Below are positions 28,966 through 37,560 of a stretch of DNA of 64,000 bases, piece after piece. The notes under the pieces are model-generated. The model had not been told where the DNA came from and did no database searches. It was given only the letters and a program-made list of their open reading frames with translations. Source of the stretch: Nocardiopsis sp. NRRL B-16309. Lineage in GTDB: Bacteria; Actinomycetota; Actinomycetes; Streptosporangiales; Streptosporangiaceae. Position 1 is the first letter of the stretch. Each line of letters starts with the position of its first letter. Where the stretch lies: contig NZ_LGEC01000072.1 of NCBI RefSeq assembly GCF_001279585.1, positions 62,001 to 126,000 on the forward strand, written 5' to 3'. A program made the position numbers and the translations under genes.

Positions 28966-29871
28966 TCAGCCCTCCTTGACCAGTGACAGGCCGGTCTCGA
29001 TGAGCCCGGCCAGAGCGGCCTCCTCCTCGGGGGTCGGGTCCACGAACGGGGCCCGCACCCCGCCCATGTCCACCCCCCGCAACCGCGCGCCCGCCTTGAC
29101 CAGCGAGACCGCGTACCCCGGCACCCGGTCGCGCAGACGCACCAGCGGCTCGAAGAACTCGCGCGTGAGGGTCTCGGCCAACTCGTCACCCGCGTGCACC
29201 GCCGTGAAGAAGGCGTTGGCCACCTCCGGCACGAACGCGAACGCCGCCGAGGAGTAGAGCGGAACACCCACCGCGCTGTAGGCCGGCACGGTCAGCTCCG
29301 CCGTGGGCAGCCCGTTGAAGAACGTGAACTCCGCACCGCGCAGCGCACGCACGGCCAGCACGATCTGGCGCACGCGCCCCAGGTCGCCCGTCCCGTCCTT
29401 GATCCCCACCACGTTCGGGATCGCCGCCAGCTCGGCCGCGCTCTCGGGCGTGAACACCATCGACCCGCGCTGGTAGACGATCACCGGGATGTCCACCGCC
29501 GAGGTCACCGTACGCACGTACTCCACCAGGCCCCGCTGCGGGGCGCCCACCAGGTAGGGCGGCAGCAGCAGCACCGCGTCCGCCCCCAGCTCGCGGGCGG
29601 AGGCGGCCTGCTCGATCGCCGTGCCCACACTGCCGCCGGCCCCCGCCACCACCGGCACCCGCCCCGCGGTCACCTGGACCGACCGGCGCACCACGGCCGC
29701 GTGCTCGACGGCCGAGAGGGCGTGGACCTCCCCGGTCCCGCACGCCGCGAACACACCGCCCGCGCCGTGCCCGACCCCCGAGGCCACGTGCTCGGCCAGC
29801 ACGTCCTCGTCGACCCGGCCCTCACCGTCGAAGGGCGTCAGGGGAAAGAACAGGATTCCGTCGAAGTTCAT
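28966..29871 (-). CDS. 5-dehydro-4-deoxyglucarate dehydratase-like (DHDPS family)
   Basis: A 301-residue TIM-barrel lyase. The N-terminus LFFPLTPFDGEGRVDEDVLA and FAACGTGEVHAL resemble KdgD, which dehydrates and decarboxylates 5-keto-4-deoxyglucarate to 2-oxoglutarate semialdehyde. The Tyr in VIVYQRGS and the Schiff-base Lys in VGIKDGTGDLGRVRQIV are in place. Its pairing with an enolase-superfamily enzyme supports an aldarate route. It lies in the same direction as the three genes upstream, with a 74-bp gap after the isomerase gene. Confidence 0.85.
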   Translation of the reverse strand: MNFDGILFFPLTPFDGEGRVDEDVLAEHVASGVGHGAGGVFAACGTGEVHALSAVEHAAVVRRSVQVTAGRVPVVAGAGGSVGTAIEQAASARELGADAVLLLPPYLVGAPQRGLVEYVRTVTSAVDIPVIVYQRGSMVFTPESAAELAAIPNVVGIKDGTGDLGRVRQIVLAVRALRGAEFTFFNGLPTAELTVPAYSAVGVPLYSSAAFAFVPEVANAFFTAVHAGDELAETLTREFFEPLVRLRDRVPGYAVSLVKAGARLRGVDMGGVRAPFVDPTPEEEAALAGLIETGLSLVKEG

Positions 29872-29945
29872 GCCACTCCTCGCTCACGGGCCCGTGCGGT
29901 CCACGGGCCCAGGGGGTCGGCCGAGGGCGTGCGCCCCCGGCCCTG

Positions 29946-30863
29946 TCACAGGACGTACTGCACGTGCCGGCGCGCCACCGTCGCGATCACCTCGTCGCCG
30001 TCGGCCGACCAGACGCGCTCGTTGAAGATCTCCACCTCGATGTCACCGGTGTAGCCCGCCGCGTCCACGGCCCGGCGCAGACCGCGCACGTCGGCGTGGC
30101 CGTCACCGACCATGCCGCGGCCCAGCAGCGCGTCGGAGGGGATCGGCAGCTCCCAGTCGCACGCCTGGAAGGAGGCGATGCGCCCGCCCGCGCCGGCCCG
30201 GGCGATCTGGGCGTACACCTGCGGGTCCCACCACACGTGGTAGGCGTCGACGACCACGCCCACCGCGCGGGCGTCGAACCGTTCGGCGACGTCCAGGGCC
30301 TGGCCCAGGGTGGAGAGCACGGCGCGGTCGGCGCAGAACATCGGGTGCAGGGGCTCCAGGGCCAGGCGCACACCGCGTTCGAGGGCGTAGGGCACCAGCT
30401 CGGCCAGCACCTCGACCATGCGCTCGCGCACCGCGGCCAGGTCGCGCTCGCCCTCGGGCAGCCCGCCCACCACCATCACCAGACAGGGCGCGCCCAGCTC
30501 GGCGGCCTCGTCGATGGCGCGGCGGTTGTCCTCCAGCACCCGCGCGCGGTCGGGCCCGGTCAGGAACCCGGCCCGGCAGTAGGAGGACACGCGCAGACCG
30601 GACCGGCGCACCAGGCGGGCGGCCTCGGCCAGCCCCATCTCGGCGACCGGTTCGCGCCACACGCCGATGGCGGGCAGCCCCGCCCGCAGGCAGCCGTCCA
30701 CCGCCTGCACCAGGTTCCAGTACTTGACGGTGGCCTGGTTGAGGGAGAGCCGGGCCAGCGCGGGGTCGCCGGGCAGGGGGGTCGGTATTCCGGCGGGGCG
30801 CCCGGAGGGCAGGTCCACGGCGGTGGGGGTGATCGGCCCCGGCCCGGAGGCGGTCGCGGTCAC
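29946..30863 (-). CDS. Sugar phosphate isomerase/epimerase (AP endonuclease 2 fold)
   Basis: A 305-residue TIM-barrel protein of the xylose-isomerase-like family. Metal-binding motifs include LALEPLHPMFCADRAVLST, VVVDAYHVWWDPQ and GDGHADVRGLRRAVD, with the closing Glu in IEVEIFNERVW. Such proteins isomerise, epimerise or cleave keto-sugars made by Gfo/Idh/MocA enzymes. The GTG start overlaps the DUF993 stop (GTGA), so the two are coupled. The first 35 residues are Pro-rich and may be untranslated if a later start is used. Confidence 0.85.
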   Translation of the reverse strand: MTATASGPGPITPTAVDLPSGRPAGIPTPLPGDPALARLSLNQATVKYWNLVQAVDGCLRAGLPAIGVWREPVAEMGLAEAARLVRRSGLRVSSYCRAGFLTGPDRARVLEDNRRAIDEAAELGAPCLVMVVGGLPEGERDLAAVRERMVEVLAELVPYALERGVRLALEPLHPMFCADRAVLSTLGQALDVAERFDARAVGVVVDAYHVWWDPQVYAQIARAGAGGRIASFQACDWELPIPSDALLGRGMVGDGHADVRGLRRAVDAAGYTGDIEVEIFNERVWSADGDEVIATVARRHVQYVL

Positions 30864-32020
30864 TGCTCCACCCCCGAGACCTCCAGCAGGGCGCGCATGC
30901 GCGCCACGGCCAGTTCGGGGTCGCTGAGCGCCCCGGCCGCGTCGGCCAGGCGCACGACCTGGGCCAGGTGGGGCAGGTCGCGCGCGCTGTGCAGCCCGCC
31001 CACCATGTGGAAGCCCTTCTGGTGGCCGTTGAGCCAGGACAGGAAGGCGATGCCGGCCTTGTAGTAGAAGGTGGGGGCGGCGAACAGGTGCCGGGCCAGG
31101 GGGACGGTGGGCTCCATCAGGGCCCGGTAGCGGGCGGTGTCGCCCTCGTCCAGGGCGGCCAGCGCCCGGGCGGCGGCGGGCGCGATGGCGGCGAAGATGC
31201 CGAGCAGGGCGTGGGAGTGGCCCTGGTCGTCGCCCTGGATCAGCTCGGGGTAGTTGAAGTCGTCGCCGGTGTACAGGCGCACGCCCTCGGGCAGCAGCCG
31301 GCGCAGGCGCACCTCCAGGGAGGCGTCCAGCAGGGAGACCTTGATGCCCTCCACGGCCTGGGCGTGCTCGGCGATGAGCCCGGCGACGGGTTCGATCGCC
31401 TCGGCGGGGTCGGCGTAGCCCCAGTAGCCGGCCAGGGCCGGGTCGAACGCGGTGCCCAGCCAGTGCAGGATCACCGGGCGCTCGGCCCGCTTGAGCAGCC
31501 GGGCGTAGACGCGGGCGTAGTCGTCGGGCCCCTGCGCGGAGGCGGCCAGTGCGCGGGAGGCCATCAGGACGGGGGTGGCCCCGGCCGCCTGGACGACGTC
31601 CAGTTGCTCCTCATACGCCGTGATAACGCTTTCCAGGTCGGTCCGCGAAGAGGCGATCTGGTCGGTGCCCACACCGCATGCCAGGGCGGCGCCGCGCTCG
31701 GCGGCCTGCGCGCCGGACCTGCCGATGAGCTCGGCGGTGGCCGCCCAGTCCAGGCCCATGCCGCGCTGGGCGGTGTCCATGGCGTCGGCCACGCCCAGCC
31801 CCTGGTCCCACAGGTGGTGGCGGAAGGCGAGCGTGGCCTGCCAGTCCACCGCCGCGGGGGCACCGGGCGCGTTGGGGCGCGCGGGGTCGGCGACCACGTG
31901 GGCCGCGGCGTAGGCGGTACGGGTGCGGGCCGGGGGCAGGGGCGAGGCCGCCACAGGCGTACCGCGCAGGGTGTAGGCCTCGATCCGCCCGTCGTCGGTG
32001 GGCAGTCTCAGGGTGTTCAT
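30860..32020 (-). CDS. DUF993 family protein
   Basis: A 386-residue protein of DUF993, a poorly known TIM-barrel family distantly like DHDPS. Seen are FRHHLWDQGLGVADAMDTAQ, a VEGIKVSLLDASLEVRLRRL segment with a candidate Lys, and LYTGDDFNYPELIQGDDQGH. The start overlaps the Gfo/Idh/MocA stop and its own stop overlaps the isomerase start, so three proteins are translationally coupled. Context suggests an aldolase or lyase acting on an oxidised sugar; this is inference. Confidence 0.85.
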   Translation of the reverse strand: MNTLRLPTDDGRIEAYTLRGTPVAASPLPPARTRTAYAAAHVVADPARPNAPGAPAAVDWQATLAFRHHLWDQGLGVADAMDTAQRGMGLDWAATAELIGRSGAQAAERGAALACGVGTDQIASSRTDLESVITAYEEQLDVVQAAGATPVLMASRALAASAQGPDDYARVYARLLKRAERPVILHWLGTAFDPALAGYWGYADPAEAIEPVAGLIAEHAQAVEGIKVSLLDASLEVRLRRLLPEGVRLYTGDDFNYPELIQGDDQGHSHALLGIFAAIAPAAARALAALDEGDTARYRALMEPTVPLARHLFAAPTFYYKAGIAFLSWLNGHQKGFHMVGGLHSARDLPHLAQVVRLADAAGALSDPELAVARMRALLEVSGVEQ

Positions 32021-33171
32021 GACAGGGTGACCTCGTCCAGTTCCACGGTGTGGCCCTCGGCGGCCGAGCGCAGGCCGGCCTCGGCCATCTGCAGGCCGCG
32101 GGCCCCCGAGAGCAGGTCGTGCGGGAAGGGCGAGCCGGTGACCACGTGCCGCAGGAAGTTCTCCCACTGGGCGCGGAACCCGTTGGGGAACTCGGTGTTG
32201 TCGGGCACCTGCTCCCACTGCTCGCGGTAGCGGCCGTCGTCGGCCAGGTCGGGGTTCCAGACCGCCTTGGGCGTGGCCGAGCGGTGCTGGACGCGGCAGG
32301 AGCGCAGCCCCGCCACGGCGCTGCCGTGGGTGCCGTCGACCTGGAACTCCACCAGCTCGTCGCGGGCCACGCGCACGTTCCAGGAGGAGTTGATCTGCGC
32401 GATGACACCGCCGTCGAGCTCGAAGATGCCGTAGGCGGAGTCGTCGGCGGTGGCCTGGTAGGGCTCGCCGTTCTCGTCCCAGCGGCGGGGGATGTGCGTG
32501 GCCACCTTCGCGGTGACGCTGCGCACCTGGCCGAAGAGGTGCTCCAGGATGTAGTGCCAGTGCGGGAACATGTCCAGCACCATGCCGCCGCCCTCCTCGG
32601 CGCGGTAGTTCCAGCTGGGGCGCTGGCCGGGCTGCCAGTCGCCCTCGAAGACCCAGTAGCCGAACTCGCCGCGGATGGACAGGATCTCGCCGAAGAAGCC
32701 GGAGTCGATCAGGCGGCGCAGCTTGAGCAGGCCGGGAAGGAAGAGCTTGTCCTGGACCACGCCGTTGCACACGCCCGCGTCGCGGGCGAGCTTGGCCAGC
32801 TCCAAAGCGGCGCTGAGGGTGCTCGCCGTGGGTTTTTCGACGTAGACGTGCTTGCCCGCGGCGATGGCGGCGCGTACGGCGGCCTCGCGGGCGTGCGTGA
32901 TCTGCGCGTCGAAGTAGAGGGAGATACCGTCGTCGGACAGGACCGAGTCCAGGTCCGTGGTCCAGCGCTCGATGCCGTGGCGCTCGGCGATCTCGCTCAG
33001 TTTGCGCTCGTTGCGGCCCACCAGGACCGGCTCGGGGATGATCCGGGACCCGTCGGGCAGGGCGACGCCGCCCGCCTCGCGGATGGCCAGGATCGACCGG
33101 GTCAGGTGCTGCCGGTACCCCATGCGTCCGGTGACGCCGTTCATGGCGACACCAAGCACGTGATCACGCAT
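32017..33171 (-). CDS. Gfo/Idh/MocA-family oxidoreductase, first gene of the second sugar operon
   Basis: A 384-residue NAD(P)-dependent oxidoreductase. VLGVAMNGVTGRMGYRQHL begins the Rossmann fold, EKPTASTLSAALELAKLARD holds the signature Lys, and GGGMVLDMFPHWHYILEHLF gives the catalytic Asp/His region. It heads a five-gene run (oxidoreductase, DUF993, isomerase, KdgD-like, enolase type). A LacI-type operator lies 23 bp upstream of the ATG. It is not a close copy of the two oxidoreductases at 20-22 kb. Confidence 0.9.
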   Translation of the reverse strand: MRDHVLGVAMNGVTGRMGYRQHLTRSILAIREAGGVALPDGSRIIPEPVLVGRNERKLSEIAERHGIERWTTDLDSVLSDDGISLYFDAQITHAREAAVRAAIAAGKHVYVEKPTASTLSAALELAKLARDAGVCNGVVQDKLFLPGLLKLRRLIDSGFFGEILSIRGEFGYWVFEGDWQPGQRPSWNYRAEEGGGMVLDMFPHWHYILEHLFGQVRSVTAKVATHIPRRWDENGEPYQATADDSAYGIFELDGGVIAQINSSWNVRVARDELVEFQVDGTHGSAVAGLRSCRVQHRSATPKAVWNPDLADDGRYREQWEQVPDNTEFPNGFRAQWENFLRHVVTGSPFPHDLLSGARGLQMAEAGLRSAAEGHTVELDEVTLS

Positions 33172-33193
33172 GTGTCTTTTCCGCCTCTCAGTA

Positions 33194-33207
33194 GGTAAGC
33201 GCTTTCC
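33194..33207. promoter_or_regulatory. LacI-type operator of the second sugar operon
   Basis: GGTAAGCGCTTTCC, the best-conserved copy of the shared palindrome, 23 bp before the start of the five-gene operon. It ties this operon to the LacI gene about 8.7 kb away. Confidence 0.7.
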
Positions 33208-33343
33208 ATCGTACGGCACACCACCCCCTCCGCACCAGAGGGACCTTCGGACCTGCGCGTGCGGCCCCACCCCGCCGGATCCGGGGCGCGGCACCGACCC
33301 GCTCCGGGTGCCGGCCAGGCGGGGTGTGGGTAGCCTCACCGGA

Positions 33344-34336
33344 GTGAGCAACCTCGAAGCCGACCCGGCCGAACAGCGCGTGTGCGTGGAGAACGCGGCA
33401 CCCGCCCCGGGCACCGAACTCCTCCAGCCGCGCGAGGTCCCCCTGGGCGGGGCGCGCGCCATGACCGTCCGCCGCGCCCTGCCCGGCCGCAACCGGCGGA
33501 TGATCGGCGCGTGGTGCTTCGCCGACGTCTACGGGCCCACCGACGTCGGCGCCCGGGGCGGCATGCAGGTCCCGCCCCACCCCCACATCGGCCTGCAGAC
33601 GGTCACCTGGCTGGTCCACGGCCACGTCCGCCACCGCGACGGGCTGGGCTCGGACCAGCTGGTCCGCCCGGGCCGGCTCAGCCTCATGACCGCCGGGCAC
33701 GGCATCGCCCACTCCGAGCGCAGCCCCGACCAGGCGCCCGCGCGCCTGCACGGCGCCCAGCTGTGGGTGGCCCTGCCCGAGGCCGAACGCGAGGGCGCGC
33801 CCCGCTTCGAACACCACGACGACCTGCCCGTGTGGCGGACGGGGGGAGCGCGGGTCACGGTGATCGCGGGCCAGGTCGCGGGCCGCCGCTCCCCCGCCCG
33901 CGTGCACACCCCGCTCATGGGCGCCGAGGTGGTGCTGTCCGCGGGGACCGGCGTCGACCTTCCCCTGGACCCGGCCTTCGAGCACGGCGTCCTGGCGCTG
34001 GACGCCACGGTGAACGCGCTCGGGCACCGCGTGGAGGCCGGCTCCCTGCTCTACCTGGACCCCGGGCGCACCGAGGTCGGGCTCCGCGCCGACCAGGACG
34101 CCCACCTGCTGGTCCTCGGCGGGGAGCCCTTCGCTGAGGACCTGGTGATGTGGTGGAACTTCGTGGGCCGCGGCCACGAGGAGATCGTGGCCGCGCGCAC
34201 CCGCTGGGAGGGCGAGCGCGAGGCCCCGGGCACCGCGCCCAGGTTCGCCCCCGTCACCGGGGACGAGGGCCCGCCGCTGCCCGCGCCGACGCTGCCCAAC
34301 GCCCGCCTGCGCCCCCGCCCCCGGCACAGGAAGTAG
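33344..34336 (+). CDS. Pirin-family protein
   Basis: A 330-residue bicupin of the pirin family. The N-terminal cupin has the metal motif PPHPHIGLQTVTWLVHG with further His in VRHRDG and MTAGHGIAHSERSPD. The C-terminal cupin is HTPLMGAEVVLSAGTGVDLP. FAEDLVMWWNFVGRGHEEIV near the end is diagnostic. Pirins bind iron or act as quercetin 2,3-dioxygenases; the activity here is unknown. The GTG at 33344 follows GGA and fits the start of similarity; the 5' flank contains the opposite operon's operator. Confidence 0.88.
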   Translation: MSNLEADPAEQRVCVENAAPAPGTELLQPREVPLGGARAMTVRRALPGRNRRMIGAWCFADVYGPTDVGARGGMQVPPHPHIGLQTVTWLVHGHVRHRDGLGSDQLVRPGRLSLMTAGHGIAHSERSPDQAPARLHGAQLWVALPEAEREGAPRFEHHDDLPVWRTGGARVTVIAGQVAGRRSPARVHTPLMGAEVVLSAGTGVDLPLDPAFEHGVLALDATVNALGHRVEAGSLLYLDPGRTEVGLRADQDAHLLVLGGEPFAEDLVMWWNFVGRGHEEIVAARTRWEGEREAPGTAPRFAPVTGDEGPPLPAPTLPNARLRPRPRHRK

Positions 34337-34882
34337 GGACGCGCGCCGCCCCGGACACGGCCGGGCGGGCGGACGGCCACCGGTTCGGGGGAGGCCCGGT
34401 CAGCGCACCCGCACCCGCCCGACCACCCGGCCGTCCTGGACCGCGATGGTCCAGCGTCGCCGTGGGAGTGCGGGATCCTCGCCGAGCGCACCCAGCGGTC
34501 CGCGTCCTGGGGCGCCATCCCCACGGCGCGGTGACCTTCGACCTCGGTCGACCACGCCCGGCCCGGCCGGTGCGGGGGCCGGGAACCCCGGGTGTGCGCG
34601 AGGATCCGGTCCTCGGACGCCATCGAGACCGCCCCCCACGCGGCGGGCAGGCCTGGAGCGGCCACCGGGGCCCGGCCCGCGAGCGGCGCCCGGAGCAGCG
34701 CCGCTGAAGGCGCGCGTCAAGTCCGCCTTGATCCGGCCGCCCCCACGACCTTGGACAGATCAGCCCAAAAGGTCGGCGTTCGCCCGCCAACCTGCACACC
34801 AGCCGCGTCCCACCATGCTCTTGAGGCCAACTCCTGCTACGGTGCGGATCGCGAACTACGGGATGATTTAGGAGACCTGAAC
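34337..34882. other. 546-bp intergenic stretch, possible decayed small gene on minus strand
   Basis: No intact gene is visible. On the minus strand, one frame gives a plausible protein-like stretch (VEGHRAVGMAPQDADRWVRS, about 34540), and a neighbouring frame ends with WTIAVQDGRVVGRVRVR at 34400. Together they would make a short protein broken by a frameshift near 34450. No ribosome site or family resemblance supports it. The end of the stretch carries the leader of the transporter at 34883. Confidence 0.3.
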
Positions 34883-36448
34883 ATGGTCCAACAGCCTCGC
34901 GAGCAGTGGGGGACGCGCGCGGGATTCCTTCTGGCGGCCATCGGATCGGCCGTCGGACTGGGCAACATCTGGCGATTCCCCTACATCGCCTACGACAACG
35001 GTGGCGGCGCGTTCCTCGTGCCCTACCTCATCGCCCTGCTCACCGCGGGCATTCCGCTGCTCATCCTCGAATACTCCATCGGGCACCGCTACCGCTCCTC
35101 GGCACCACTGTCCTACCGGCGCATCACCCGCCCCGCCGAGGTCATCGGCTGGTGGCAGGTCGCGATCTGCTTCGTCATCGCCACCTACTACGCGGTCATC
35201 ATCGCCTGGGCGGCGCGCTTCGCGATCTTCTCGGTGGGCCAGGAGTGGGGCGAGGACCCCGAGGCGTTCTTCTACGGCGACTTCCTCGAACTCGGCGACG
35301 CGCCCGGCATGGTCTCCGGCTACGTCGCCGGCGTGGCCTGGCCGCTGGTGGGCGTGTGGGTGATCGTCCTGGCCATCCTCGCCCTGGGCATCCGCCAGGG
35401 CGTGGAGAAGGCCAACAAGTTCTTCATCCCGCTGCTGGTGTTCCTGTTCCTCATCATGGTCGTGCAGGCCCTGACCCTGGACGGGGCCGCGCAGGGCCTG
35501 GACGCGCTGTTCACGCCCGACTGGGGCGCCATGCTCAACGGAAGGGTGTGGATCCAGGCCTACGGCCAGATCTTCTTCTCCCTCTCCATCGGCTTCGCCA
35601 TCATGGTCACCTACGCCTCCTACCTCCGGCGCAAGGCCGATCTGACCGGCACCGCCGTCACCGCGGGCCTGGCCAACAGCTCCTTCGAGCTCCTGGCCGG
35701 CATCGGCGTCTTCGCCGCGCTGGGCTTCATGGCCAACGCCGCGGGCGTGGGCGTGGCCGAGGTCGTCCAGGCCGGCCCCGGACTGGCCTTCGTCGTCTTC
35801 CCGCAGATCATCTCCTCCCTGCCGGTGGCCGGGGCGCTGTTCGGCGTGCTGTTCTTCGTCTCCCTGGTGGTGGCCGGGCTCAGCTCGCTGATCAGCATCG
35901 TCGAGGTGATCGTCTCCGCGGTCCAGGACCGCACCGGGCTGGGTCGCGTTCCGACCGTGCTCATGATCGGCGGCGCCACCGCGCTGGCCTCGATCCTGCT
36001 CTTCCCGACACACGAGGGCCTCTACCTGCTCGACGCCGCCGACCACTTCATCAACCAGTACGGCATCGCCCTGGCCGGGCTCGTGATGGTGATCGTCTTC
36101 GGCTGGGTCGTGCGCAAGCTGCCCTACTTCGAGCGCCACGCCAACGCCACCTCCACCATCCGGCTCGCGCTGTGGTGGCGGGTGTGCCTGGGCGTGATCA
36201 CGCCGATCCTGCTGGGCTTCATGATGTGGGACAGCCTGCGCTCCGAACTGGCCGAGGCCTACGAGGGCTACAGCATGTCCTTCCTGCTCACCGCTGGATG
36301 GGGTGTGGCGATCGGCGCCATCGTCTTCGGCGTCGTCGTCTCCCTCATCCCGTGGAAGCGCGCCGACCAGCTCGCCGCCAACGACGCCCGGGACGAGGCC
36401 GCCGAGGCCGGTTCGGGACCGGCCACGAACGAGGAAGGGGGACGCTGA
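34883..36448 (+). CDS. metP: Sodium:neurotransmitter symporter family transporter (MetP-like)
   Basis: A 521-residue NSS/SNF transporter with about 12 membrane helices. The unwound first helix AAIGSAVGLGNIWRFPYIAY and the following NGGGAFLVPYLIALLTAGIP contain the substrate and sodium sites of the LeuT fold. The late segment YLLDAADHFINQYGIALAGL is also typical. It sits directly before a 37-residue MetS-type gene, an arrangement known from MetPS methionine/alanine uptake of corynebacteria, so that substrate is likely. TAGGAGA precedes the ATG. The C-terminal tail is charged and cytoplasmic. Confidence 0.9.
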   Translation: MVQQPREQWGTRAGFLLAAIGSAVGLGNIWRFPYIAYDNGGGAFLVPYLIALLTAGIPLLILEYSIGHRYRSSAPLSYRRITRPAEVIGWWQVAICFVIATYYAVIIAWAARFAIFSVGQEWGEDPEAFFYGDFLELGDAPGMVSGYVAGVAWPLVGVWVIVLAILALGIRQGVEKANKFFIPLLVFLFLIMVVQALTLDGAAQGLDALFTPDWGAMLNGRVWIQAYGQIFFSLSIGFAIMVTYASYLRRKADLTGTAVTAGLANSSFELLAGIGVFAALGFMANAAGVGVAEVVQAGPGLAFVVFPQIISSLPVAGALFGVLFFVSLVVAGLSSLISIVEVIVSAVQDRTGLGRVPTVLMIGGATALASILLFPTHEGLYLLDAADHFINQYGIALAGLVMVIVFGWVVRKLPYFERHANATSTIRLALWWRVCLGVITPILLGFMMWDSLRSELAEAYEGYSMSFLLTAGWGVAIGAIVFGVVVSLIPWKRADQLAANDARDEAAEAGSGPATNEEGGR

Positions 36449-36561
36449 TGTCCTTCGGAGCCATCGTCATGATGATCGTGTTCATCATCGTGCTCTGGGG
36501 CGGCCTGCTCGCGGCCGTACTCAACCTGCGCGCCCACCCCGAGGACTCCGACCAGGAGTAG
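36448..36561 (+). CDS. metS: MetS-type small subunit of NSS transporter
   Basis: A 37-residue single-helix membrane protein: GAIVMMIVFIIVLWGGLLAA followed by a short acidic tail ending EDSDQE. The ATG overlaps the last base of the transporter stop (TGATG), so translation is coupled. Small subunits of this kind are required for MetP activity in Corynebacterium. The ribosome site GGAAGGGGG lies in the end of metP. Its shortness makes it easy to miss. Confidence 0.85.
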   Translation: MSFGAIVMMIVFIIVLWGGLLAAVLNLRAHPEDSDQE

Positions 36562-36579
36562 CCCGGACACCACGCAGAA

Positions 36580-36612
36580 CGTGGGGCGGCCGACACTGTC
36601 GGCCGCCCCACG
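36580..36612. terminator. Strong terminator hairpin after metPS
   Basis: Perfect 14-bp stem CGTGGGGCGGCCGA / TCGGCCGCCCCACG with a 5-nt loop, 19 bp after the metS stop and before the convergent PfpI gene. Confidence 0.8.
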
Positions 36613-36678
36613 CGCGTCCGCCACCGGGTGTCGACGCTCGCATCGGCACCGCACGGCCCCGCTCCCGCGGCGGCACCG

Positions 36679-37224
36679 CTAGGCCTTGGCGAACTCGCGC
36701 ACGATCCGCTCACAGAAGGCCGGCAGGTCGTCGGGGCTACGGCTCGTGGTCACGCCCTGATCGGTGACCACCTCCTCGTCCACCACCTCGCCCCCGGCAT
36801 TGCGCAGGTCGGTGCGCAGGCTCGGATAGGAGGTCAGGGTGCGCCCCCGCGCCACGTCCGCCTCCACCAGCACCCAGGGCCCGTGGCAGATCGCGGCGAC
36901 CGGCTTGCCCGCCTCCACGAACCCGCGCACGAAGCCCACCGCGTCGGAGTTCTTGCGCAGGTTGTCGGGGTTGACCGTCCCGCCCGGCACCATCAGGGCG
37001 TCGTAGTCGCCGACCTGCGCCTCCAGCACCCGCCGGTCCACGGTGAACCGGTCGGCCGGCGCGATGTCGCCGTTCATCGCCTGGATGGTCCCCTCCTTCA
37101 ACGAGACCAGCTCCGTCTGCGCCCCCTCCTGCTCCAGCGCCTTCCTCGGCTCGACCAGCTCGACCTGTTCCACACCGTCCGCCGCCAGGATCGCGATCCG
37201 GCGACCGGTGAGCGTGTCAGCCAT
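36679..37224 (-). CDS. DJ-1/PfpI family protein (YhbO/deglycase type)
   Basis: A 181-residue class I glutamine-amidotransferase-like protein. GRRIAILAADGVEQVELVEP at the start, DYDALMVPGGTVNPDNLRKN in the middle and the nucleophile Cys in AAICHGPWVLVEAD match the PfpI/YhbO subfamily (protease or protein/nucleotide deglycase). The conserved Glu of VEQVELVEP would hydrogen-bond the Cys. The ATG at 37224 is preceded by GGGGGAG. Likely a stress protein. Confidence 0.9.
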   Translation of the reverse strand: MADTLTGRRIAILAADGVEQVELVEPRKALEQEGAQTELVSLKEGTIQAMNGDIAPADRFTVDRRVLEAQVGDYDALMVPGGTVNPDNLRKNSDAVGFVRGFVEAGKPVAAICHGPWVLVEADVARGRTLTSYPSLRTDLRNAGGEVVDEEVVTDQGVTTSRSPDDLPAFCERIVREFAKA

Positions 37225-37560
37225 GGCTCCCCCTCGTCCTCGGTTCACGGGCACCGCTGACCCGGTGCCACATCCGCGCCCCTACCCGGCCGGGACCGTC
37301 CTCACCCGAACCACACCGGCCCCACCCGCATCCCACCCCGCGCCCGCCATGCGAGGATCCGACCCGGTAGCCGCTGCCCGTACGCGGCCTGCCTGCTCGA
37401 ACGGCTGCGCTGGAGCGGGTGCCCCGGCCCGCCTGAGGTCCCGACCACCCGCGCCGGACCGCTGGGCCTGTGAGCCCGGGCCCCGCGGGGGCGGGCACCG
37501 CACCGCCGTGGCAGGCTGGATCCCGCCGCGCACGCCCCCGACCCGTCAGGAGCACCGCCC
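37225..37560. other. 336-bp divergent intergenic stretch without a gene
   Basis: It separates the PfpI and MOSC genes and holds a small hairpin with arms GGCACC / GGTGCC just upstream of the PfpI gene. No coding potential, RNA gene or convincing operator was seen. Confidence 0.5.

Noticed and set aside
31620..31635. Further LacI-type operator inside the DUF993 gene
   Set aside because: Only one half (ACGCTTTCC) matches well, and it lies ~390 bp inside a conserved coding sequence.
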